Source: Acidimicrobiia bacterium
GTDB lineage: Bacteria > Actinomycetota > Acidimicrobiia > UBA2766
Direction: 5' to 3'
Length of the DNA: 64,000 nt
Assembly (NCBI GenBank): GCA_020850945.1
Contig: JADZDR010000004.1
Location: 54,072-118,071 of the forward strand
The notes under the pieces were generated by a model. It was given only the letters and a program-made list of their open reading frames with translations. It did no database searches and was not told the DNA's origin. Shown here one piece after another: positions 42,119 through 50,008 of this stretch (position 1 is its first letter; each line of letters opens with the position of its first letter). Made by a program: the position numbers and the translations under genes.

Positions 42119-44140
42119 ATGACGCAGCAGCAGGCCCCTCCGACCGAGTACGCCGGAGCGCACGAGGCAGACGTCCCCTACGGGGTGGAGGAGGAATACG
42201 AGGTCGAACCCGCGCTGGGCGGCGCGCACGACTTCCGGCCGTCGCGCCAGAGGCAGGCAGGTTGGGTCGCGGCCGTGCTCGGTTTCGTGTTCCTCGCCGG
42301 CTTCCCGTACTTCGCCTATCTCTTCACGACGGCAGGCCGCTCCTACACGTCCCTCATGCTCTTCGCCCTGATCTTCGCGATAGCAGCGACCGGCCTGAAC
42401 ATCGCGGCCGGCTACACGGGGATGCTCTCCCTCGGCCACGCCGCGTTCATGGCGGCTGGTGGCTTCGTGATGATGCAGTTCGGCAACGTCGTGAACCCGT
42501 GGATCGCAGTCGTCTTCGCCCTCGTCTGGGGTGCCCTCATGGGCCTGCTCATGGCGGCGTTCTCGGTCCACCTCAAGGGCTTCTACCTCTCCATCGTCAC
42601 GTTCCTCGCAGGCGCTGTCATCCCGTTCCTCACGATCCAGGTCATGCCCCTCTTCGGCGGGGACGCCCTCGGGGACGTCTCCGAGATGCGTCGCCTGGCC
42701 GGTGTCATCCTCGGCAACGGCGACCAGCCCGACTTCTTCTTCAACGCCGGCGAATCGGCGGACAAGCGCTTCTACTTCTTCGTGGTCTGCTGCCTGTTCC
42801 TGTGCCTCGGGATCACGACAGCTCTCGTGCGCTCCAGCCTGGGCCGGGCCTGGATGGCGATCCGCGACAGCGACATCGCCGCCCGCGCATGCGGCATCGC
42901 GATCTACCGCTACCGACTCCTGTCCTTCACGATCTCGGCGACTCTCGCCGCCTTCGCCGGTGTCCTCTACTCCCAGAACCCGAACGTGACGGGTCTGCAG
43001 GAGGGGACGTTCAGCTTCTTCCTCTCGTTCACGCTCGTGTTCTTCGTCCTCTTCGGTGGGCTCGGCACGATCGCCGGCCCCGTCATCGGCGCCGTGGCAC
43101 TCGGTTTCCTTGCCGAGATGTTCTTCGGATGGAACGTGAGCCTCGCCGGGTACGAGGTGATACAACCTGTGAACCAGCAGCCGGGGGCGACGGGCATCAT
43201 CCTCGGTCTCCTCCTCATCGTGAACATGGTCCTGGCCCCGAACGGCGTCATGGGCATGGGGCACGATCTCAAGTCGTGGTGGGACCGCCGCCAGGCATTG
43301 CGCGGGCTGCCGGCCCGACGGCCGGTGCCACCGTCGATCACGGAGATCGATCGGTTGCCGCGGCCCACGACCACCTTCGAAGCCCTCGGGGGACGGCCGC
43401 TGCTCGAGTTGCGGTCCGTCTCGAAGGACTTCGGCGGTTTGCGCGCGGTGGACAACCTCGACATCGTGATCGCGCCGGGGACCATCCACTCCCTGATCGG
43501 ACCGAACGGGTCCGGCAAGACGACGACGATCAACCTCGTGACAGGCTTCTACAAGCCGACGGAAGGGCGTGTCCACTTCCAGGGTGGGGACGTGACGGAG
43601 GAGGAGAGCCACAGGCGGGCGCATCGGGGGATGACGCGCACGTTCCAGAACCTGCAGGTGTTCCGCGACATGACGGTCGTGCAGAACGTGATGGTGGGCC
43701 TGCAACCCAAGCTCAGCCACGCGCGGTCGTTCGTACCGGCTGGGAACAAGGCGATCCTCCGACGCGCGTTCGGCCTCCTCGACTACGTGGGACTCTCCAA
43801 GAAGGCGTTCGAGTCCGCATCCTCCCTCGCCTACGCCGAGCAACGCCGCCTCGAGATCGCGCGTGCGCTCGCCGCCGATCCGGACCTTCTCCTCCTCGAC
43901 GAGCCCGCCGCAGGCATGAACCCGGCCGAGACGCACGAGCTCACCGACCTCATCCTCGACATCCGGGCACACGGGATCACGGTCCTCCTCATCGAGCACC
44001 ATATGGACCTCGTCATGCGCCTCTCGGACTGGATCACCGTCCTCGACTACGGCGCGAAGATCGCCGAGGGAACACCCGAGCAGGTGCAGGCGAATCCGAA
44101 GGTGATCGAGGCCTATCTCGGCGCCGAGGCGGGGGTGTGA
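42119..44140 (+). CDS. LivM permease fused to LivG ATPase, cluster B
   Basis: A 673-residue fusion parallel to cluster A. After a 50-residue soluble tail, residues 50 to about 385 form LivM (NIAAGYTGMLSLGHAAFMAAGGF). The ATPase half has Walker A LIGPNGSGKTTTI, Walker B LLLLDEPAAGMNPAET and VLLIEHHMDLVMRLSDWITVLDYG. The signature is LAYAEQRRLEIARAL; Ala573 stands where LSGGQ has its second glycine. This signature forms the same composite ATP site as the Walker A of the LivF partner, in which lysine is replaced (next gene). The alanine variant is, from memory, known in some LivG proteins. Confidence 0.9.
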   Translation: MTQQQAPPTEYAGAHEADVPYGVEEEYEVEPALGGAHDFRPSRQRQAGWVAAVLGFVFLAGFPYFAYLFTTAGRSYTSLMLFALIFAIAATGLNIAAGYTGMLSLGHAAFMAAGGFVMMQFGNVVNPWIAVVFALVWGALMGLLMAAFSVHLKGFYLSIVTFLAGAVIPFLTIQVMPLFGGDALGDVSEMRRLAGVILGNGDQPDFFFNAGESADKRFYFFVVCCLFLCLGITTALVRSSLGRAWMAIRDSDIAARACGIAIYRYRLLSFTISATLAAFAGVLYSQNPNVTGLQEGTFSFFLSFTLVFFVLFGGLGTIAGPVIGAVALGFLAEMFFGWNVSLAGYEVIQPVNQQPGATGIILGLLLIVNMVLAPNGVMGMGHDLKSWWDRRQALRGLPARRPVPPSITEIDRLPRPTTTFEALGGRPLLELRSVSKDFGGLRAVDNLDIVIAPGTIHSLIGPNGSGKTTTINLVTGFYKPTEGRVHFQGGDVTEEESHRRAHRGMTRTFQNLQVFRDMTVVQNVMVGLQPKLSHARSFVPAGNKAILRRAFGLLDYVGLSKKAFESASSLAYAEQRRLEIARALAADPDLLLLDEPAAGMNPAETHELTDLILDIRAHGITVLLIEHHMDLVMRLSDWITVLDYGAKIAEGTPEQVQANPKVIEAYLGAEAGV

Positions 44141-44141
44141 C

Positions 44142-44918
44142 ATGACCTACACGCAGGAGTGGCCGATCGAGACCATGCAGGAGCAGTACGAGCCACCCCT
44201 CCTCGAGATCGTCGACCTCCGCGTCTGGTACGGGGCGGCCACCGCTCTGAAGGGTGTGGACTTCATCGTGGAGCGGGGCGAGGTGGTCGTGATCATCGGC
44301 TCGAACGGGGCGGGCCAGACCACGATCATGAAGACCATCTCGGGCGTCGTCGAGCTGCGCAAGACCGTCGAAGGCCAGGTCCTCTTCTACGGAACCGACA
44401 TCGCCGGCCAGCAGACGCACAAGATCCAGCAACTCGGCATCTCACATGTACCGGAGGGACGCCGCATATTCCCCGAGTCGACCGTCGAGGAGAACCTCAT
44501 GCTCGGCGCCTACACACGTTTCAAGCGTGAACGGGGCGCCATCGCAGGCGATCTCGACGCCATTTTCGACCGCTTCCCCGTGCTCGGCGAGCGCCGCAAG
44601 CGTCCCGCCGGCTACCTGTCCGGAGGTGAGCAGCAGATGCTCGCGATCGGGCGAGCCCTGATGAGCCGCCCGTTCCTCCTCCTCCTCGACGAGCCGTCCC
44701 TCGGCCTCGCCCCGCTCATCGTCGCGGACGTGTTCGAGATCATCAAGGAGCTCGCCGCCGGCGGGACGACGATCCTCCTCGTCGAGCAGATGGCGAACAT
44801 GGCGCTCGAGATCGCCGACAGGGCCTACGTGCTCGAGACGGGCGAGATCACCCTCGAGGGCACGGGTGCCCAGCTCCTCGAGGATCCTCGTGTCAAAGAG
44901 GCCTATCTCGGCGCCTGA
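44142..44918 (+). CDS. livF: LIV-type ABC ATPase (LivF) with Walker A Lys-to-Gln change, cluster B
   Basis: A 258-residue LivF homologue. The Walker A reads IIGSNGAGQTTIMK: codon 59 (44316-44318) is CAG, glutamine, where lysine is essentially invariant. Other motifs are intact: Q-loop ISHVPEGRRIFPESTVEENLMLGA, signature LSGGEQQML, Walker B LLLLDEPSLGLAP and the H-loop segment LLVEQMANMAL. The lysine binds ATP phosphates, so its own site should be weak, while its signature can still complete the LivG site. AAG to CAG is one base, so a sequencing error must be excluded. The start follows the previous stop by one base. Last gene of the cluster. Confidence 0.9.
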   Translation: MTYTQEWPIETMQEQYEPPLLEIVDLRVWYGAATALKGVDFIVERGEVVVIIGSNGAGQTTIMKTISGVVELRKTVEGQVLFYGTDIAGQQTHKIQQLGISHVPEGRRIFPESTVEENLMLGAYTRFKRERGAIAGDLDAIFDRFPVLGERRKRPAGYLSGGEQQMLAIGRALMSRPFLLLLDEPSLGLAPLIVADVFEIIKELAAGGTTILLVEQMANMALEIADRAYVLETGEITLEGTGAQLLEDPRVKEAYLGA

Positions 44919-44991
44919 CGTTTCCCGGAACGGTGTCATCCCCCCTCTGGGTACCTTGCCTTCCTCTGGACCCAGACCGCGTCGAGGACGT

Positions 44992-46743
44992 TCAGACAGC
45001 TCCCTCCCCTGCGGGCTGTGTCTGTACGTCGGCCCCTCCCGCGTCGGCGGTACCGGGGCCGGGACGAGCCGGCTCTGCTGCCGCCTTGGGCGGAGTCGCC
45101 GGCGTCGGCTCGGTGACAGCGGCATGCCTCGGCCCGCCCTTCTTGGCTGCACGGCGCTGGTTGTTGCCCTGTGCCTCCACCCCGGACGGTTGCGGGGTTT
45201 CTGCCGGGGCGTACGCGGAATCCCGCCGAGGTTGACAGCCCGGAACGTCGGTGATGATGCTGCCGAGCACCCGGCCGCCGGCCTGTTCGATGCTGCGGCG
45301 TGCGTTCCGCAGCTCATCCCGGGTTGTCACGCCGCAAGAGGCCACGAGAAGCACACCGTCGAGGTGGGGAGCGAGGGTGCAGGCGTCGGACACGGCGAGG
45401 ACCGGAGGCATGGCGACGAGGGCGACACTGCTCTCCTCTAGTGCCTCGGCCAGCAGTTGTCCGAAGCGGGAGGTTGCGAGGACATCCGACGGCACAGCAG
45501 GTCGCGGTCCGGCGGGAACGAGGCTGATCTGCACCACGCTGCTCGCGATCTTCACCGCAACGACACATGTGCCGAGAGTCCCCCCGTGCGACAGGCTCGT
45601 GGACACACCACGGTCGTTGGTCGACCGGAAGATCCTGTGGAGCTCGGGCTGGTGGAGATCACAGTCGAGCACCGTCACCCGCAATGCGCCGCGACTCAGC
45701 GTGGTCGCGAGGTTCGCGGTCACCGAGGCAGCGTTCCCTCCGGTCTGGGCCGCGGCTACGCCCACAGTTCGCACCGTCTTGCCGAGACCAAGTGCTCGCA
45801 GGTTCACCCGCGCGCGCCGAAACGCCTCGGCACCCGCCGTCTGCGCACCCACGATCTCGGGATCCACCCCCCGCCGCCGGCGGCGGCGCTTGCCTGCCAC
45901 GGATGCGGGGATGGAACCCAGCGAAGGCAAGCCAAGGGCCTCCTCGACGTCCTCGACCGAGCGGATCCTGTCGTCGAGATGGTCCCGGACGAATGCGGTC
46001 GAGACTCCGAGCAGCAGTCCGAACGCCACAGCCACGGCTACGTTGAGCCCTGTTCGCGGTGAGGACGGTCGAGTCGGCGGCGCGGCGTGCTGTATGACGC
46101 GGAAGTCGGCGCTCGCCCGTCCGATACTGGTCTTCAGTTTGGCGATGCTCGCCTCGAGCGCGGCGACGCGAGCGACCGCGGCATCGTATTCGATCTGGAC
46201 ATCTCCGCCTTGGGCGAGGTCGGCACCCTTCTGGTCACGTTCCGCCACGGCGACGGCGAGCTGGGCTTCTAAGCCTGCGATCTTCTCGTTGGCACGCTGG
46301 TCCGCCTCCGCAGCCTGGAACGCGACGAATGCATCCACGACGGCGTTCGCGGTCGCGGCGGCGCGGACGGGGTCGGAATCGGTTGCCGTCACCGTGATGA
46401 CCGACGTCGCCGCACCGTTCTCGGAGCGGGCGCTGACATGCCTGACCACGTACGCGGGGCCGCCGGCGAAGTCGAGCTTCTCGGCAGCGGCAGTCGCCAC
46501 CTCGCGGCTCTCCATGACCCGGATGTCCGTGAGTATCAGGTCACGGGCTTGGGCAGCGCTCGACGCCTGCGAGGTGCGCCCATCGACAACGGTGGCCCGA
46601 GCCGAGTACGTAGGTGTCTGCAGGAGCGAGAATCCGAGTCCGACAAGAGCGACGCCGACCGTGACGAGTGTGATCAACCAGCGGTGCGTCCAGACCACGG
46701 CACCGAATCGCCTGATGTCGAGGGGGTCCTCATGTTCGTGCAC
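44992..46743 (-). CDS. Wzz/BY-kinase-like protein with degenerate kinase domain
   Basis: A 583-residue chain-length-determinant/tyrosine-kinase homologue. The Wzz domain has membrane segments near 21-43 and 231-253 with a coiled-coil periplasmic region between. The cytosolic domain aligns with CpsD/BY-kinases but GVAAAQTGGNAASV (328-341) lacks the GK[S/T] of Walker A, the Walker B aspartate is lost (VALVAMPPVLAVSDA, 440-454), and only VTVLDCDLHQP (Walker A') is kept. The C-terminus is Pro/Ala-rich and has no tyrosine cluster. Autophosphorylation is therefore unlikely. Role: control of glycan length in the polysaccharide locus. GTG start with a GGAGG site eight bases upstream. Confidence 0.85.
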   Translation of the reverse strand: MHEHEDPLDIRRFGAVVWTHRWLITLVTVGVALVGLGFSLLQTPTYSARATVVDGRTSQASSAAQARDLILTDIRVMESREVATAAAEKLDFAGGPAYVVRHVSARSENGAATSVITVTATDSDPVRAAATANAVVDAFVAFQAAEADQRANEKIAGLEAQLAVAVAERDQKGADLAQGGDVQIEYDAAVARVAALEASIAKLKTSIGRASADFRVIQHAAPPTRPSSPRTGLNVAVAVAFGLLLGVSTAFVRDHLDDRIRSVEDVEEALGLPSLGSIPASVAGKRRRRRRGVDPEIVGAQTAGAEAFRRARVNLRALGLGKTVRTVGVAAAQTGGNAASVTANLATTLSRGALRVTVLDCDLHQPELHRIFRSTNDRGVSTSLSHGGTLGTCVVAVKIASSVVQISLVPAGPRPAVPSDVLATSRFGQLLAEALEESSVALVAMPPVLAVSDACTLAPHLDGVLLVASCGVTTRDELRNARRSIEQAGGRVLGSIITDVPGCQPRRDSAYAPAETPQPSGVEAQGNNQRRAAKKGGPRHAAVTEPTPATPPKAAAEPARPGPGTADAGGADVQTQPAGEGAV

Positions 46744-46779
46744 GCAAGCCTCCGGCCTGGGTCGGAACGGGAAGTCCCC

Positions 46780-46799
46780 GTTGCACTCCCGAGTGCAAC
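46780..46799. promoter_or_regulatory. Palindrome upstream of the Wzz-like gene
   Basis: GTTGCACTC (46780-46788), CC, GAGTGCAAC (46791-46799): a perfect nine-base inverted repeat 36 bases before the GTG start. A partial third copy of the half-site (GAGTTGC) follows at 46802-46808. The symmetry and position suit an operator or the 5' part of the mRNA leader; the binding protein is unknown. Confidence 0.55.
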
Positions 46800-46834
46800 C
46801 CGAGTTGCGTCATCCAGGGACAGAGACAGCATAC

Positions 46835-46862
46835 GGTGGCGCCGCCATACGGCGGCGCCACC
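46835..46862. terminator. Perfect 12-base hairpin after the LAFTG protein gene
   Basis: GGTGGCGCCGCC (46835-46846) and its exact complement (46851-46862) around an ATAC loop, 47 bases after the stop of the minus-strand surface-protein gene. There is no T-run. It probably ends that transcript before the Wzz-like gene. Confidence 0.55.
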
Positions 46863-46909
46863 TACCGGAGAAGGGATCTCGGATCGTCGACCAGACTCAG
46901 GCGACAGGC

Positions 46910-47401
46910 TCAGGCGAGGTGCCGGGCTGCGCTGCGGCGGCGGTGCCGACCGATGCCCACGGCCGTACCGCCCACCAGGAGCAGCCCCAGAGCGACACCG
47001 ATGTTGCGACCCAGGTGCTGGGATCCTGTGAATGCCAGGGACTCCGTGTCACAGGGGTCGGTCGTGAGACGGACCGGCGCGGACAGCTCCCTCGCGGGGT
47101 CAGTCCATTCGACCTGGACGCTGTAGGACGTGTCGCAGTGGAGGTCTGTGATCCTGAACGAGCAGGAGCCGTCCGCTGCCGTCGTCGTGCTTCCCACCGC
47201 GGCACCGTCCACGATGATGGCGACCGAGGTGCCACCGGGCAGGGCGCCCTCCGGGCACCTGAAGGTGGCGCTGGTCTGTGAGATGCCCGTCTCGACGACA
47301 CTGCCGCTGTACGGCTCTTGGGCACCGCTACCGGGTACCAGCAGCGTGGCTGCTGCGAGCATTCCCCACGCCGATACGAACATGATGACAACACGTCTCA
47401 T
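46910..47401 (-). CDS. Cell-wall-anchored surface protein (LAFTG sorting signal)
   Basis: A 163-residue protein. A signal peptide (VVIMFVSAWGMLAAATLLVPGSGA) is followed by a single beta-rich domain of about 85 residues with four cysteines (in RCPEG, GSCSF, LHCDT and DPCDT) and fibronectin-like strands. The C-terminus is a sortase signal: LAFTG, hydrophobic VALGLLLVGGTAVGI and a basic tail GRHRRRSAARH. The LAxTG form suits class E sortases of high-GC actinomycetes. No sortase gene is in the window. It may display a small structural domain next to the exopolysaccharide. Confidence 0.75.
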   Translation of the reverse strand: MRRVVIMFVSAWGMLAAATLLVPGSGAQEPYSGSVVETGISQTSATFRCPEGALPGGTSVAIIVDGAAVGSTTTAADGSCSFRITDLHCDTSYSVQVEWTDPARELSAPVRLTTDPCDTESLAFTGSQHLGRNIGVALGLLLVGGTAVGIGRHRRRSAARHLA

Positions 47402-47658
47402 GTGTGCTCCTCGCCAGTCGGTGCGGCGTCACCGCAGTGATCCCGTTGTTGTTCTCCCGAGTGAAGCCGTACGTGGGCCATGTCGAGAACTGAGCGAACA
47501 ACATACCAGGAATTCATCGTCCTCGCGCCATTTCGGGGATTTCTTCACTTCAGGAGAATCGGCCGAACCTCTGACAACTTGAGCAGAAGCCCCGCTGGCC
47601 CGACATTTCTCTCGTTCGCGGCGCCGTCGCGAAGGGGCGCGTGTGTGCGCGACCTGAC

Positions 47659-49692
47659 TCAGTCCCGCTCGACTCCGAGTCCGAGCATCGTGGTCGACTT
47701 CAGCTCGAAACCGGTCGTGAAGGGTGTCTCGCCTTCCACTGTCCAACCTCGAGGTGCAGTGACCTCGAGCTCCACGGTGTCGGGCTGCACAGTGCCTTGG
47801 GGCTGCATGACAACGTCGAACCTGCCGGTTTCCCGCCAGTCCGCTTCGAAGTGGGGGATGTCGTACTCGAAGTCCACGGTCACGCTGCTTCCTGCGTTTA
47901 CGCGTACGAGAGTCGAATACGAGAGGCGGGAGCCCTCCTGCAGACTGACGGGCTGGGATCCCGGACTCTCCCAGCTTCGTAGGAGGGAGCCCCGCGGTAC
48001 GTAGATCCCCACGTATGCCTGATGGTCTCCCGGGAGGAATCCCGCATCGGCAAACGCGGTGCCCGTGACGTATTCGGGTTGTCCGGCAGCAGTCTCATTC
48101 GTGACCGTTATGGACGTCCGGACTCGGGCCGAGCCGTCCTCACGCAGCGAAACCTCGTGACGCACTGCTCTCGTGAGGAAGTAGTCGAGTTTGTTGGCCC
48201 CGAAGTTCTGGACGGCGACTCGCAGGTAGTCCCCGTTGCTGGGCGCGTAGTCCCCGTCCGCGTGCAGATCGTGAACGAGGGCTTGTTCCTCGGGTCGGGA
48301 CATCCAGACCTGGATGTGGGACTGGGCCGTCGCCTTCCCCAGTGCCCTTGCCACCTTCTGCTCCTCGAATCCGCCTGCGAGGAGCTTCTCGAGGATCGCT
48401 GTGGTGACCTCGGCGATCACCTCTCGCCGCTCGCTGTGGTCGCCCTCGAGGCCGTAGACCTCGTTCACGGCGAAGGGAACGATCGTCTTGGCACTCAGGG
48501 AGTTGCCTGCCGCGTCTACGGGGCCCGTGATCGCGAGCACGGTCTTCAACGCCACAGGGTCGAGCGCGATCACCCCGTCGACCTCCTGTCCGGTCGTGGC
48601 GCGGTACACCTGGGCGGTTACGTCGGCTGCCGTGGGGAAATGGGCAGTCAGGTTGTGGTTCTGGATGAGCCGGTAGTTCCCGTAGCGCTCGAAGCCGTAC
48701 CGGTACCAGTCGGGAACGTCGACTGCGAGCTCGACGTCCGGACGAGGGTTCAACTGCGTTACAGTGACCGGCGGCGTGAACGAGACCCGTCCCGCATCGA
48801 GGTGGAGCGTGGCGATCGAGAGGACCATTCCGCCGTCGGCCCGCAGCTCGGCGTTGTTGCGTGCCTCGAGAAGGTAGGTTCTCGGTCCTTCGAACCCGAG
48901 GGCAGAGGGCAGGAGGGTGAGCCCCGCACGTACTGTGCGCACGGACTCGGCAAGCGTCGAGAAGTCATCGGAGACGTCTCGCGTGAGACTGCGCAGCGGC
49001 CCGGGCGGTGGCCGTGAGAGACGCGCCGCACGATCCGATACGCCGTTCAGCGTCTCGTTCGCGTGTGACAGCGCTTCCACGAGCGGGGACAGGTCCGCGA
49101 GCTGGACCTGCCCGTCTGCGAGCGTCACATACCGACCCGCGGACGCTGCCTTCACCTGGGCGAAGCCGTCGAGTGCCTTGGCCGAGGCCGCTGTCGCGGC
49201 ATCGGCGAGGTCTGTGATGTCGTCCAAGGCACGCACGTTCGGGCCGATCCAGGGTACGAACCGGGCGACGCGGAGCCCTGGGGAGCGGCTCAACTCGGAT
49301 CGTGCGGTACGGACGTCGGACGCGGCCGCCTGCACATCGCGATCTATCTCCGCGGGGTCGACAGCCGGATCGAGGAGCCTCGTCATCTTGCCGACGGCGG
49401 AATCGGCCTCGCGCTGGGCCGACTGGAGACTCGCCCGGATCCTGAGAGCGGACCACACGCAACTCCCGATGAGGAGGAGCACGGCGGCCGCGCCTCCGAT
49501 GAGGAGGTATCGGAGCACTCGCCGCCGTCCGTTACGTGCGCCGCGGACATGCTCTTGCCGGTGTCTTCCGGTCCCGACCCGGGAGTCCGGCGCAACACCC
49601 GACACGTCGTCGATCTCGACAACAGGCACGGGGTCGGGGCCGATGCCGGCCGCCTCGGCCCCGTCGCGTGCCTCTGTCTCGGTTCTGTCCAT
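47659..49692 (-). CDS. DUF4012 membrane-anchored protein
   Basis: A 677-residue protein. A cytosolic tail of about 58 residues with basic end (NGRRRVLRYLL) precedes one membrane segment (LIGGAAAVLLLIGSCVW), then a large extracytoplasmic part. LRVARFVPWIGPNVRAL, TYLLEARNNAELRADGGMVLSIATLHLDAGRV and DGVIALDPVALKTVLAITGPV are hallmarks of DUF4012, which occurs in actinobacterial and other polysaccharide loci; its fold relates to LytR-like or attachment functions only tentatively. It is divergent from the polysaccharide operon. There is no close downstream partner; a 257-base gap without recognisable features separates it from the surface-protein gene. Confidence 0.8.
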   Translation of the reverse strand: MDRTETEARDGAEAAGIGPDPVPVVEIDDVSGVAPDSRVGTGRHRQEHVRGARNGRRRVLRYLLIGGAAAVLLLIGSCVWSALRIRASLQSAQREADSAVGKMTRLLDPAVDPAEIDRDVQAAASDVRTARSELSRSPGLRVARFVPWIGPNVRALDDITDLADAATAASAKALDGFAQVKAASAGRYVTLADGQVQLADLSPLVEALSHANETLNGVSDRAARLSRPPPGPLRSLTRDVSDDFSTLAESVRTVRAGLTLLPSALGFEGPRTYLLEARNNAELRADGGMVLSIATLHLDAGRVSFTPPVTVTQLNPRPDVELAVDVPDWYRYGFERYGNYRLIQNHNLTAHFPTAADVTAQVYRATTGQEVDGVIALDPVALKTVLAITGPVDAAGNSLSAKTIVPFAVNEVYGLEGDHSERREVIAEVTTAILEKLLAGGFEEQKVARALGKATAQSHIQVWMSRPEEQALVHDLHADGDYAPSNGDYLRVAVQNFGANKLDYFLTRAVRHEVSLREDGSARVRTSITVTNETAAGQPEYVTGTAFADAGFLPGDHQAYVGIYVPRGSLLRSWESPGSQPVSLQEGSRLSYSTLVRVNAGSSVTVDFEYDIPHFEADWRETGRFDVVMQPQGTVQPDTVELEVTAPRGWTVEGETPFTTGFELKSTTMLGLGVERD

Positions 49693-50008
49693 CCGATGTG
49701 GCTCCGGTCACGGGCGAATCTGGCAGTCGCGCGACATGTGCCGGCTCGGACCTTGCCGCGGGGTGTTGGCCGGGGCCATGGAAGAAGACGGTGCCCCGGA
49801 AATCGTCACGTCGAGCATATGAGATCTCCGCACGCCGGGAGGCGATGGAGCGCCTGGGGGGCGTGGTGCCCGAGTGGCACGGGCAGCCGGCGTGAGGGTG
49901 CCTCGCTGCATCCCCGGTGGGTGCTCGGCTCCCTGGCCCGGTGCTATCGTCCTCTGGGCGGTACGGGGGGAGGATCTCTCTGGTTCTGGACTGAAGGGGC
50001 GTGGCCAC
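49693..50008. promoter_or_regulatory. Divergent promoter region of the polysaccharide locus
   Basis: A 316-base gap between the DUF4012 gene and the rightward operon. It must contain both promoters. I see no convincing -10/-35 pair, palindrome or small gene; AAGGGGC ten bases before 50009 serves as the ribosome site of the first rightward gene. Confidence 0.45.

Noticed and set aside
41975..44143. Minus-strand open frame of 722 codons
   Set aside because: It mirrors the LivM-LivG fusion; its composition is rich in Arg, Glu, His and Asp with no recognisable fold.
44946..44976. TCTGGGT/ACCCAGA inverted repeat between convergent genes
   Set aside because: A seven-base stem with a 17-base loop is too weak to call a terminator with confidence.
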